Assembly: GCA_002256935.1 (NCBI GenBank)
Contig: NCGL01000029.1
Coordinates: 1-35,861, forward strand
Direction of reading: 5' to 3'
Length of the DNA: 35,861 bases
Source: Bdellovibrio sp. 28-41-41
Lineage (GTDB): Bacteria > Bdellovibrionota > Bdellovibrionia > Bdellovibrionales > Bdellovibrionaceae
Under the pieces are notes generated by a model. It searched no databases and was not told the origin of the DNA. It saw only the letters and a program-made list of their open reading frames with translations. Positions 1 through 6,854 of this stretch are shown one piece after another (positions within the stretch are counted from its first letter, which is position 1; each line of letters begins with the position of its first letter). The position numbers and the translations under genes were made by a program.

Positions 1-129
1 ACATATTCTCTAATTAGACTAAAGTGTTAAGTTTTAAATTTCGCCACCGATCAGTCCATCACAACTATCTCTATAAATTAAATAACAGACGGATGGGAGG
101 ACAGTATTTCAGATCGAAGAAGATTTCCA

Positions 130-1350
130 TTGAGTCGATATTTGCTATCGCTGCTTCCCCGAAAAGTTCGGTTCGCAGTCATGCGCAATCAGTTGAAAGT
201 CTCTCAAAATTTAGACTCTCAGTTTACATTCAAAATCGCCAGGACCCGAGGTGAACTTTCAGACGCTTATAGAATTTTGCATGATAGCTATGTGGAACTG
301 GGTTACACTGTCCCCCAGATATCGGGGATGCGAATCGTAAAATATTTTGCTGTGCCTTCGACGACCACTTTGATTGCGCTTTTTGATGGAAAAGTCGTGG
401 GTACTATTTCTATTATTCGCCGTGGTTCATTTGGGTTGCCAGCGGACGCAATATTTGATTTGAGTGAATTTATAGATCGCAACGAAGTCATTGCTGAAGT
501 TTCTTCTTTGGCTATTGATTCTAAATTTCGTCAAAAGCGGGGCGCTCTTTTCCTGCCGCTCTTAAAATATTTTTGGGAATACACTGAACGCTTTATGATC
601 CTGGATTCGATAGTAATTTCTGTTAGTCCTACTATGAGCGATTTTTATGAAGGATTTCTTGGCTTTAAACGCCTCCCGCAGGCAGAAGTCGCACCGTATA
701 GTTTTGTAAATGGAGTGCCAGCAGTCGGCCTTTACCTAAACATCAAAACAGCTAGGAAGGTATTTTCTGAACTCTACGATCACAAAAAAACTGAGAAAAA
801 TCTTTATCGATATTTTGTCGACCTTAAGTTACCACATTTTGAATTTCCCAATAGAGAATTTTATAAGTCCTCGGACCCGGTGATGTCCGCCGAAATGTTA
901 GACTATTTTTTTAACACTGTATCAAATGTATTTTCTGAATTAAATCTAAATGAAAAATTAGGTCTATCTGCCGCCTATCCGGAACTTCAATATCGCCACG
1001 TGTTGCCAGCTATCGATTTGGAAAGGCAACGGCGAAATATTCGCCATTCTGTAAATCTAAAATGCTTTATTTACTTTCAAAATAATATCGAAGCTAAAGC
1101 CCTGGACATTTCAGAATCGGGAGTTTGTGTTATTTCTAGCGTAAGACTTAGCGGAATAATTTTAATTCAAATTCGCATTGCCGATGAACACACAGCAGAA
1201 ATTCGAGGTCATGTACAATGGGAAAACGTAAAATATAACACTTATGGCATCCGAATCTTAAAGGCCGACGCTCATTGGAAAGATTTTGTTAGTTATCTTT
1301 TAAATGACTTTATAGTCCTAACAAATGAAAGCGTTAAAAAGGTATCCTAA
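130..1350 (+). CDS. FeeM-like N-acyltransferase fused to a PilZ c-di-GMP-binding domain
   Basis: A 406-residue two-domain protein. Residues about 30-225 have the layout of the GNAT-fold N-acyl amino acid synthase (FeeM) family, related to LuxI autoinducer synthases: a segment with YRILHDSYVELGY, a beta strand TTTLIALFDGKVVGTISI, and EVSSLAIDSKFRQKRGALF. These enzymes move an acyl chain from acyl-ACP to an amino acid or similar amine. Residues about 298-395 form a PilZ domain with both c-di-GMP motifs: RxxxR at R301-R305 and DxSxxG at D326-G331. An acyl transfer switched by c-di-GMP is therefore my inference. The start is uncertain: TTG at 130 is the first start codon in frame, the frame is open back to 82 without ATG, and ATG at 181 is the alternative; neither has a clear Shine-Dalgarno. 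The stop overlaps the next gene's ATG (TAATG), which implies translational coupling. No signal peptide is seen, so it is probably cytosolic. The exact substrate cannot be read from the sequence. Confidence 0.75.
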   Translation: MSRYLLSLLPRKVRFAVMRNQLKVSQNLDSQFTFKIARTRGELSDAYRILHDSYVELGYTVPQISGMRIVKYFAVPSTTTLIALFDGKVVGTISIIRRGSFGLPADAIFDLSEFIDRNEVIAEVSSLAIDSKFRQKRGALFLPLLKYFWEYTERFMILDSIVISVSPTMSDFYEGFLGFKRLPQAEVAPYSFVNGVPAVGLYLNIKTARKVFSELYDHKKTEKNLYRYFVDLKLPHFEFPNREFYKSSDPVMSAEMLDYFFNTVSNVFSELNLNEKLGLSAAYPELQYRHVLPAIDLERQRRNIRHSVNLKCFIYFQNNIEAKALDISESGVCVISSVRLSGIILIQIRIADEHTAEIRGHVQWENVKYNTYGIRILKADAHWKDFVSYLLNDFIVLTNESVKKVS

Positions 1351-2234
1351 TGAGCACTCCAAGCTTTGATTATTCTATAGCTTTTTGCCGCAACCTGGGC
1401 TGGGTCACGCCCTCTGAACAGCAAAAACTCAAAAAGACGCGGATTGCAATTGCGGGCATGGGCGGCGTGGGCGGAGTCCATTTGCTTACATTAGCTCGAC
1501 TAGGAATCGGCAACTTTCATCTGGCCGATTTTGATATTTTTGAATTGCAAAATTTCAATAGGCAAGTAGGCGCTGATATGACCACCTTAGGTAAAGCAAA
1601 AGTAGAAGTTCTTCGCCAGCGCGCGCTCAATATAAATCCTGAGTTGAACATAAAATCGTTTGCTGAAGGTATCACCGAACAAAACATGGATGAGTTTCTG
1701 CAAGGCGTGGATATGTACGTAGACGGCCTTGACGTTTTTGTGCTGGATATACGTGAGTTAATCTTTGAAGCCTGCAAGCGCCGGGGGATTCCCGCCATCA
1801 CTATTGCTCCCATTGGAATGGGCGCGGGGTTTGTGGCCTTTGATCCTCGGGGGATGACCTTTGAGCAGTACTTTGGTTTTCGAGGGAAATCTCAGATTGA
1901 AAAGTATTGTCGATTTATTTTAGGCTTTGCACCACATTTTCTACATTTAAAATCTCTAGTAGATCGATCTTATGCCAATGCTTATAAAAAGAAGGCACCT
2001 TCGACCCCCATGGGTTGTGAAATGGCTGCGGGAATTATGGGAACCGAGGTACTAAAGCACATACTTCAGCGGCCGGGCCGCATGGTAGCACCCCAGAGTA
2101 TGCAGTTTGATGCTTACACTTATAGACTAAAAAAATCTTGGCTACCCTGGGGCGCAAAAAATTTGTTTTTTTTAATTAAACTTAAAATTTTAAAACTTAT
2201 GCTTGATAAGCAAAACACCCATCACGAACGTTGA
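1350..2234 (+). CDS. E1-like ThiF/MoeB-family adenylyltransferase
   Basis: A 294-residue Rossmann-fold protein of the ThiF/MoeB/E1 superfamily, which adenylates the C-terminal carboxylate of a small protein or peptide using ATP. Visible motifs: glycine loop GMGGVGG (36-42), acidic pair at D60 and D62, the ATP-binding run FELQNFNRQ (N69, R71), K82/K84, and VDGLD with a later Arg (D125-R135). The C-terminal helix segment STPMGCEMAAGIMGTE matches the region after the crossover loop. C223 lies there and is a candidate thiolating cysteine, but its role is not certain. The zinc CxxC pairs of MoeB and ThiF are missing. No ThiS/MoaD-like carrier gene is adjacent, so this is probably not a thiamine or molybdopterin enzyme. 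It begins on the last base of the acyltransferase stop codon, so the two should be made together; E1-like proteins next to acyltransferases suggest amide or peptide natural-product chemistry (inference). Confidence 0.85.
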   Translation: MSTPSFDYSIAFCRNLGWVTPSEQQKLKKTRIAIAGMGGVGGVHLLTLARLGIGNFHLADFDIFELQNFNRQVGADMTTLGKAKVEVLRQRALNINPELNIKSFAEGITEQNMDEFLQGVDMYVDGLDVFVLDIRELIFEACKRRGIPAITIAPIGMGAGFVAFDPRGMTFEQYFGFRGKSQIEKYCRFILGFAPHFLHLKSLVDRSYANAYKKKAPSTPMGCEMAAGIMGTEVLKHILQRPGRMVAPQSMQFDAYTYRLKKSWLPWGAKNLFFLIKLKILKLMLDKQNTHHER

Positions 2235-2822
2235 TGATTTTTCGTTCTGATAGAATCAATCCGTAAAAATGCTGGCGCTGGATTCAACTTTGCTCTGTAG
2301 ATATGATTCGCACTGGATAATGTTGTTTATCCAGTGCACTTATTAATACTTTCAATATCTTGAATGGGACGAGAAAAATAGCTACAAGCCCTAATCAAAA
2401 ATTTTCAATGGATCTCAAAATGATACGATAGTTACTTGTCAGGACGCCAATGGAAAGACTAATCAGTCTGAGTGGCTTATTCCAATCACTTCGGGTGGAA
2501 GGGCAGCTATTCATAGATTCTTTTGATTTGATTTTTTTACTACAAAACTTTAAACAGAAGAATTAAGCATGGGTGTCACTGTATTAGCAGTAAGTTCATC
2601 ACCTAGTGCAGAGGGCTGTCTGTAAAGAGAATCGTGGTGAGCACGGAACCTTGAGAAACATAAGCTAACTTATCCGTTTTCGTGAAAATCCACCAACGAG
2701 ATACTTTTTTTTGACGGAATTTTGCGTTTAATTTGTCCTAGCCCTCGATTGACAGCAGGCTTTTCTCATCTCACGGATTAATGACTCAAATGGGTTATAA
2801 TTTTCAATACGTGAAGATCATT
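2235..2822. other. 588-base gene-poor stretch with a decayed reading frame
   Basis: No convincing gene on either strand. It contains a strong hairpin (2310-2337) and, on the plus strand, a stretch open from 2395 to the TGA at 2524-2526 (43 codons) with no start codon. That stretch has protein-like composition, including NDTIVTCQDANGKTNQSEW, and may be the 3' end of a lost gene. The remainder up to the ATPase gene has no recognisable signal. Confidence 0.45.
2310..2337. repeat. Perfect 11-bp inverted repeat downstream of the ThiF gene
   Basis: Arms GCACTGGATAA (2310-2320) and TTATCCAGTGC (2327-2337) pair perfectly around a 6-base loop, 75 bases after the stop codon of the ThiF-family gene. 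There is no T-run after it, so it is not a standard intrinsic terminator. It may stabilise the 3' end of the operon's mRNA or bind a regulator. Confidence 0.6.
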
Positions 2823-3950
2823 TTAGTATTTCAGCATCTGCTTGATAAAATTCTTCCAGTATATAAATTCAAAGCCATCGATCTTTCTTTCTAACTTGTC
2901 ATTGGATACAACAACAAATCTTTTGATCTGACCTTCTTCTTTTAGTGCTTTAAGCCCTTTAAGATGTGATTCATTGGTTTGATTCGTAGATTTAATTTCA
3001 ATTGCGATGCTATTTCCCATGATGAGGTCAACCTCTTGCTGGCTTGTGCTTCGCCAATAAAATAATTCTGTATCAGTCTGTCGATATTCTAAAATAGACT
3101 TGATTTCTCTTATAATAAAATGTTCAAAAGCTTTTCCATACAATTCAGATTTTTCTTCGATTTTACCGCGTTTAGCTAGGTAGTTGGTGACTCCTAAATC
3201 AAACAGATAGAATTTGGAACGGGTGATGGCTTTCCTTTTTTTAGTTTTGACGTAGGGCTTTAACTCGAAACCCAAGAGCGTGTCTTCTAGAATCTGAACG
3301 TAGTTTTGAATCGTTCGGGCTGGCACTCCCGAGTCATTGGAAAGGCCTTGGTAGTGAAGCTCTTCGCCATTATTAATAGAAATAATATCCAGAAAATTTA
3401 GAAAATATTCTATCTTTCGAGTTAATGCCTCTGCCATGATTTCTTGTTTTAAATACAAATTGACGTACGCTTTGAGTTCATTTTGAGGATGCAAACTTAA
3501 ATAAACGTGAGGCAGCCCACCCACATTTAAATATTTTAGGAGATCAAAATCTGTAATTTCATCACTGATTAGTGGGTATAAATGAGATTGCCAGGCTCGA
3601 CCGCCAAGCAAGTTTACGGAATCGGATTTCAATTTCCGAGCACTGCTGCCTGTAAGCAGAAATCTTACCGAGGATTTCGTCAATATACGGTGAACTTCAT
3701 TTAAAAGTTTCGGAAGACGTTGGATTTCATCAATGACAATAATTTTTTTTTCCAATTTTTGGGAAAGTATTTGAGGCTCTCTGGCCAGACGTTCAAAAAC
3801 TGAATCATCAAGCAGATCATAAACTTGGGCCTGGTCGCCAAGGTTTGTATGAATAAGAGTGCTTTTACCTGTACTTCTAGCTCCAAAAAGGAAGTGACTT
3901 TTCTGCTTTAGAAGAACTTTAAGATTTAAAAGACGTGGGTAGTCACTCAT
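2823..3950 (-). CDS. AAA_14 / DUF4143 family ATPase
   Basis: A 375-residue member of the widespread AAA_14-DUF4143 family of STAND/AAA-like ATPases, whose cellular role is still poorly known. Seen from the ATG at 3950: Walker A GARSTGKST (23-31), Walker B KIIVIDEIQRL, and a sensor-like RFLLTGSSARKL. A winged-helix-like middle follows (SNDSGVPARTIQNYVQIL), then a C-terminal part resembling a PD-(D/E)xK nuclease fold: FYWRSTSQQEVDLIM followed by IAIEIKST. The length is typical for the family. The frame extends upstream to a TTG at 3974; I chose ATG 3950 because homologues usually start with a short M-x-x-Y-x-R segment, but neither start has a good Shine-Dalgarno. Both lie in or beside a large inverted repeat (3952-4009), which may control expression. 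These genes are often scattered in accessory DNA, which agrees with this setting. Confidence 0.9.
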   Translation of the reverse strand: MSDYPRLLNLKVLLKQKSHFLFGARSTGKSTLIHTNLGDQAQVYDLLDDSVFERLAREPQILSQKLEKKIIVIDEIQRLPKLLNEVHRILTKSSVRFLLTGSSARKLKSDSVNLLGGRAWQSHLYPLISDEITDFDLLKYLNVGGLPHVYLSLHPQNELKAYVNLYLKQEIMAEALTRKIEYFLNFLDIISINNGEELHYQGLSNDSGVPARTIQNYVQILEDTLLGFELKPYVKTKKRKAITRSKFYLFDLGVTNYLAKRGKIEEKSELYGKAFEHFIIREIKSILEYRQTDTELFYWRSTSQQEVDLIMGNSIAIEIKSTNQTNESHLKGLKALKEEGQIKRFVVVSNDKLERKIDGFEFIYWKNFIKQMLKY

Positions 3951-3951
3951 C

Positions 3952-4009
3952 ACAGTTAGAATATGTAATTCCAATTATCATGTCAAATGGAAATACATAT
4001 TCTGACTGT
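3952..4009. repeat. Large inverted repeat (21-base arms, 19/21) at the ATPase gene start
   Basis: Left arm 3952-3972 and right arm 3989-4009 are reverse complements at 19 of 21 positions, around a 16-base spacer. The core is AGAATATGTA / TACATATTCT. The mismatches are at 3957/4004 and 3968/3993. It spans the candidate TTG start and ends one base before the ATG of the leftward ATPase gene, so in that mRNA it would fold as a long hairpin over the leader. It could instead be an operator or the trace of a mobile-element end. Confidence 0.75.
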
Positions 4010-4014
4010 AAAGA

Positions 4015-4203
4015 TCAAGAAAAGGTTTGTTCACACATCTGAAGGGATAGCGTTCTCGCTTGCATTCGCGCACTATAGAGCCAAACCCCAATACCTGTAT
4101 TAAGAAATATCGCCACAACTCCTAACAAAGCCGGAGAAAAAATGAACTCCGCTGTAGGTGACGGTTTGAAAAGGGACCAAAAGCGACGATCTGGAAGTCC
4201 CAT
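4015..4203 (-). CDS. Possible 62-residue single-pass membrane protein
   Basis: A short frame encoding one clear hydrophobic segment (FSPALLGVVAIFLNTGIGVW, about residues 22-41) followed by a basic stretch containing YSARMQART. This gives a likely N-out/C-in or anchored topology. I do not recognise the family. It lies on the same strand and just downstream of another tiny membrane-protein gene (4415-4579), and both may belong to the recombinase-like gene upstream. No good ribosome-binding site precedes its ATG, and another frame over 4203-4250 is also open, so it could be spurious. Confidence 0.35.
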   Translation of the reverse strand: MGLPDRRFWSLFKPSPTAEFIFSPALLGVVAIFLNTGIGVWLYSARMQARTLSLQMCEQTFS

Positions 4204-4361
4204 GGGCCAGGCTTAAAGCCATAGCAAAAGGGACCATTGATTTTTTATTTCAGAAATTTTTTAAATTATTTTCAGCAACAAGGTCCACCGGAGTCTGCGA
4301 ACGAAGAAAATTTATAATTTCTAAAACTCAATCGCGATGATTTTTGTTTTCTTTCGATGTG

Positions 4362-4378
4362 ATTTAGATGGACCCTAA
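4362..4378 (+). repeat. Direct repeat copy 1 (ATTTAGATGGACCCTAA)
   Basis: This 17-base sequence recurs in direct orientation at 7201-7217 with one mismatch (16/17). The pair brackets the recombinase-like gene, the HigBA pair, a broken VOC gene and two unknown genes, as attachment sites or target-site duplications of a mobile element would. It could also be a shared regulatory motif. Confidence 0.5.
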
Positions 4379-4414
4379 GGTGTCTTTCAAATTTTATTTT
4401 TAAAATCCACAGAT

Positions 4415-4579
4415 TTAAGTTTCTGCCGATATCCCTTGGGCTAAAATGGCCCCTTTTAAAACCGGCCCCCTACAAGCCTGAGCTCGCATGAGCCAATTTT
4501 GAAGAGCGTCGAGCTGGCCGACTGCCGCGCAAGCGATGACGATTCCGGCGATCCAAGAAAAAAGTTTGTCGAGGCTCAT
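4415..4579 (-). CDS. 54-residue small membrane protein
   Basis: A very short gene supported by an excellent ribosome-binding site: AGGAG (complement of 4586-4590), six bases upstream of the ATG, overlapping the end of the upstream gene. The product begins MSLDKLFSWIAGIVIACAAV, a hydrophobic segment of about 18 residues, then GQLDALQNWLMRAQACRG and a short tail. It looks like a single-pass membrane peptide or a weak signal anchor. It follows the recombinase-like gene by only 3 bases, so the two are very likely co-transcribed and translationally coupled. The function is unknown. Small membrane proteins in mobile DNA include toxins, holin-like and entry-exclusion proteins, but nothing here distinguishes these. 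Confidence 0.6.
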   Translation of the reverse strand: MSLDKLFSWIAGIVIACAAVGQLDALQNWLMRAQACRGPVLKGAILAQGISAET

Positions 4580-4582
4580 AAA

Positions 4583-5134
4583 TTACTCCTTTTGCTTTGC
4601 TAATATTTTTAGACGTAGAACAACATTGAATACGAGTGCCTGGTTCCAAACCTTACCGTGGCGAGTTTTAAATTTCCGATCTGCAAGGTAGCGGGCGATC
4701 TCCGTTGGCGTTCGTCCGACCTGACGTTGTTTGTCGATAATTTGGAGAACGGGATATTCGCGCGGGTCCTTTTGAAGAGCTCCATCGAGGTAACAATATC
4801 CATAGGGCGGCGGCGAGCCGCTCTTGAAAGTCTGCCGTTGATTTCCGATAAAACTGACGGATTTATTTGGTCTGAGCGTCACTCGCTGTTTTATGAGCTG
4901 TCTTCGGACGGTCGAAAACGACAAACCAAGCAGACGTGCTACATCTTCGATCGAGTGGCCTTGCCCGTAAAGAATCTTCAATTCAGGGTTTTCCTGCGAA
5001 ATTAGGTGGACCTGGATTTCAATGAAATCATGCACTTGACTGAGATTGCAGGTGCTTAGACGATGCCTACCAAATTCAATAATTAGACGTAAGAATTTGA
5101 AATTGCTAGGCTTTTTTAACATAAAAAGTCTCAT
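4583..5134 (-). CDS. Serine-recombinase-like DNA-binding protein without catalytic domain
   Basis: A 183-residue protein. Residues about 55-90 hold a helix-turn-helix (GHSIEDVARLLGLSFSTVRR). Residues about 107-175 resemble the Recombinase domain (PF07508 type) of large serine recombinases: PPYGYCYLDGALQKDP, a helix ending VLQIIDKQRQVGRTPTEIA, RYLADRKFKTRHGKVW and a final helix. The N-terminal resolvase domain with the catalytic serine is absent, and only 60 bases separate this gene from the divergent toxin promoter, so it is either a natural stand-alone DNA-binding protein or a remnant. The chosen ATG has only a weak leader; an internal ATG at 5122 is possible. It heads a leftward unit with the 54-residue gene. 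The two direct-repeat copies lie outside it, which fits a role in a former mobile element, but activity as a recombinase is unlikely. Confidence 0.6.
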   Translation of the reverse strand: MRLFMLKKPSNFKFLRLIIEFGRHRLSTCNLSQVHDFIEIQVHLISQENPELKILYGQGHSIEDVARLLGLSFSTVRRQLIKQRVTLRPNKSVSFIGNQRQTFKSGSPPPYGYCYLDGALQKDPREYPVLQIIDKQRQVGRTPTEIARYLADRKFKTRHGKVWNQALVFNVVLRLKILAKQKE

Positions 5135-5159
5135 ATTGAACCACTTTATGTAGTCAGTA

Positions 5160-5188
5160 TTGACATATCAAAACTGATATGGCATATT
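5160..5188 (+). promoter_or_regulatory. sigma-70-type promoter of higBA, probably leaderless
   Basis: A perfect -35 box TTGACA (5160-5165) and, after 17 bases, a CATATT -10 box (5183-5188; four of six). Transcription would begin about 6-7 bases further on, which is the ATG at 5195. No Shine-Dalgarno is visible before that ATG, so the toxin mRNA may be leaderless. Confidence 0.6.
5164..5181. promoter_or_regulatory. Palindromic operator between the -35 and -10 boxes
   Basis: CATATCA-AAAC-TGATATG, a perfect 7-base inverted repeat with a 4-base centre, lies inside the higBA promoter spacer. A weaker half-matched copy (CATAT...ATATG, 5183-5197) covers the -10 box and start codon. This is where a dimeric HigA-type antitoxin would autorepress, as is known for HigA family members. 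Confidence 0.65.
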
Positions 5189-5194
5189 GTATAT

Positions 5195-5509
5195 ATGTGG
5201 TTAGTTGAATTCGAAAATTCAGCCGTAGAAAAGGAAGTTGCGACACTCATTAAATCAAAAAAACTGACCACAGATGATCAAGCGATTATTCATGCGTGGG
5301 TTCAGCAAATCTCTGTTCATGGCCCTGAATCTATTCGTGGTGATTTTAAATGGGCTGATCATGCTTTACAAGGCGATTGGGCTGGCTATAGATCTTCTGC
5401 GTTTTCCAATCGTGGAAGAATTATTTATCGCATCGTTGATAAAAAGGTAGTCATTAAAATTGCTCGTATTACAGATGAGCATGATTATATGAAAGGTCGT
5501 AAGAAATGA
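5195..5509 (+). CDS. higB: HigB/RelE-superfamily toxin (putative mRNA interferase)
   Basis: A 104-residue protein of the RelE/HigB toxin fold, typical length for the family. Such toxins cut mRNA, usually on the ribosome. Visible features: an N-terminal strand MWLVEFENSAVEKEV, two helices, GDFKWADHALQGDWAGYRSS, and the C-terminal strands RGRIIYRIVDKKVVIKIARI followed by TDEHDYM. These give the basic and aromatic residues expected near the active site. The next gene encodes an XRE-type antitoxin and overlaps by four bases (ATGA), so the order is toxin first, as in HigBA systems. The ATG lies at the predicted transcription start, without a leader. The subfamily name is by resemblance; it could equally be called a RelE/ParE-type toxin. 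Confidence 0.8.
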   Translation: MWLVEFENSAVEKEVATLIKSKKLTTDDQAIIHAWVQQISVHGPESIRGDFKWADHALQGDWAGYRSSAFSNRGRIIYRIVDKKVVIKIARITDEHDYMKGRKK

Positions 5510-5829
5510 AGAAGTTAACTAAAAAACCTATCGATATTTTCAAGGCCGCAAAAACTACGGGTGATCTTATCAAAGCTTTTCGGGCTAATTTTAATATTAA
5601 ACAAGATGATATGGCTCATGCCTGCAAGATTTCTCAGGCTAACTTTTCTGCGATAGAAAAGAATCGTCGCGAAGTTGGACCTCGTATTGCTTTAAAGCTT
5701 GCGGCATTTATGGGGCTTAGCCCCGACGTAGTACTTTATCCAAATGGATATGAAGCAGAGCCTGAGTATAAGGAAGTGCGTGAACGATTTGCTTCTTTAA
5801 TTCCTGTTGCAGCCAAAAGCCGTAGCTAA
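5506..5829 (+). CDS. higA: HigA-type XRE-family antitoxin
   Basis: A 107-residue helix-turn-helix protein. Residues about 18-75 form an XRE/Cro fold: LIKAFRANFNIKQDDMAHAC, then ISQANFSAIEKNRREVGPRI and a closing helix ALKLAAFMGLSPD. It should bind and neutralise the upstream toxin and repress the shared promoter through the palindrome at 5164-5181. Its ATG overlaps the toxin's stop codon, so translation is coupled. The N-terminal 17 residues and the acidic C-terminal tail (EAEPEYKEVRERF) may be the toxin-contacting parts (inference). Confidence 0.85.
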   Translation: MKKLTKKPIDIFKAAKTTGDLIKAFRANFNIKQDDMAHACKISQANFSAIEKNRREVGPRIALKLAAFMGLSPDVVLYPNGYEAEPEYKEVRERFASLIPVAAKSRS

Positions 5830-5833
5830 GAAT

Positions 5834-6208
5834 ATGAATTTTCAGGTTAAAGAATTTGTAACGATCCTAATTTCTGTTTTAAACGTCTCTGAAAGCAGAG
5901 ACTGGTATAAAGCTTTATTTAATTTAGATCCTATAGAAGATAATGCTGGCTCCTTTCCGATAAACATAAGGATGCTGTTGCAAACTCCTGAGTTTAGAAG
6001 GCTAGCTCGGATCCAGCACCTTATGGACCATGATCGCTGCTGGAACCTATCACACTTGTGGGATCGATGCCGGCAGGCTCTATTGCTGGGTATTATTTTC
6101 ACCACTATTACCAATTTGCCCATAGCTATCCCGAACGGTTCCAAACAAGCTATTATTTTTCCAATAGGTAATGGGTTTGTTAAGAAGGAAAATTTATCCC
6201 TGGGCTAA
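5834..6208 (+). pseudogene. Broken VOC (glyoxalase/dioxygenase-fold) gene
   Basis: The start MNFQVKEFVTILISVLNVSE followed by SRDWYKALFNLDPIED is the classic first beta-alpha unit of a VOC/glyoxalase-fold protein (about 40 residues). After SFPI the translation no longer resembles a VOC protein and continues as low-similarity sequence rich in Arg, Leu and Ile. A second frame (6034-6171) is open over the same DNA and encodes an aromatic-rich stretch (AGYYFHHYYQFAHSYPERF). This suggests one or more frameshifts or a join between unrelated sequences. It lies 4 bases after the antitoxin gene and has no terminator before it. It is probably non-functional. Confidence 0.6.
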
Positions 6209-6278
6209 TTTAACTTTAGTAGACATAATCACATCCCATTCCATGACTGGAACAAAATCTGCACTTTAAAAGATCATT

Positions 6279-6854
6279 ATGAGAAAATCAAAAATAACGG
6301 CGTATGCCATTGTCTTATTGTCGCTACTATTAACATGTGTCGCTTATTCAGACACGCAAAGTAAGCATTCTATACCGATAAAGAAAATAATTTGTGAAAG
6401 ATTTTATTTAAGTGATAAAAAAGTCACTACGTTGGAACTGGTTGAACAAAAGCTTAATGGTTCTTTAGAAGAACACGCTGTTTACTTAAGGAATCATTTT
6501 CGCGAATTTAATGATTATGAATTACTAGATCTTATGCTGTATATGCGCCAAGACAGCGCCCGCTCGGGGGTTACTTATCAGAAGGCGATCCTTGCACGTC
6601 GCATTTTGAAATCGACCGCAATTGCTGAAATAACCCCAGAAAGCGTTTATGCATTGGCGGTCTACTTGGCGCAGAATTCCCCGAGCTCTCAAACGTTTAT
6701 GCAAAAATCGACACTACCCTCTGAGAATATTTTGATTTCCTATGTGCGCAAGCAATTAATTGATGGTTCTGGGAATGAGGGAAGTAAAAAAGATATTCTA
6801 GAATTAATAACTAAACTTAGACCACTTCATTTTAGAAGTCATTTTGAAGGATAA
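6279..6854 (+). CDS. Secreted protein of unknown function
   Basis: A 191-residue protein with a signal peptide: a KSK basic start, hydrophobic AYAIVLLSLLLTCVAYS, and a likely cut near residue 23-25. The mature part is helical and carries charged segments (LELVEQKLNGSLEEHAVYL, DYELLDLMLYMRQDSARSG), with one cysteine (in IICERF). No known domain is recognised. The leader has only a weak purine stretch before the ATG. The 3' end overlaps the next frame by 11 bases. It is probably periplasmic, but nothing gives a role. Confidence 0.6.
   Translation: MRKSKITAYAIVLLSLLLTCVAYSDTQSKHSIPIKKIICERFYLSDKKVTTLELVEQKLNGSLEEHAVYLRNHFREFNDYELLDLMLYMRQDSARSGVTYQKAILARRILKSTAIAEITPESVYALAVYLAQNSPSSQTFMQKSTLPSENILISYVRKQLIDGSGNEGSKKDILELITKLRPLHFRSHFEG

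Noticed and set aside
4658..5005. 115-residue plus-strand frame opposite the recombinase-like gene
   Set aside because: It is antisense to a frame with clear HTH and Recombinase-like motifs, has no domain of its own and no ribosome-binding site.
6034..6171. 45-codon frame with an aromatic-rich sequence inside the VOC pseudogene
   Set aside because: It has no upstream start region of its own and lies in decayed DNA; reported only as part of the pseudogene.
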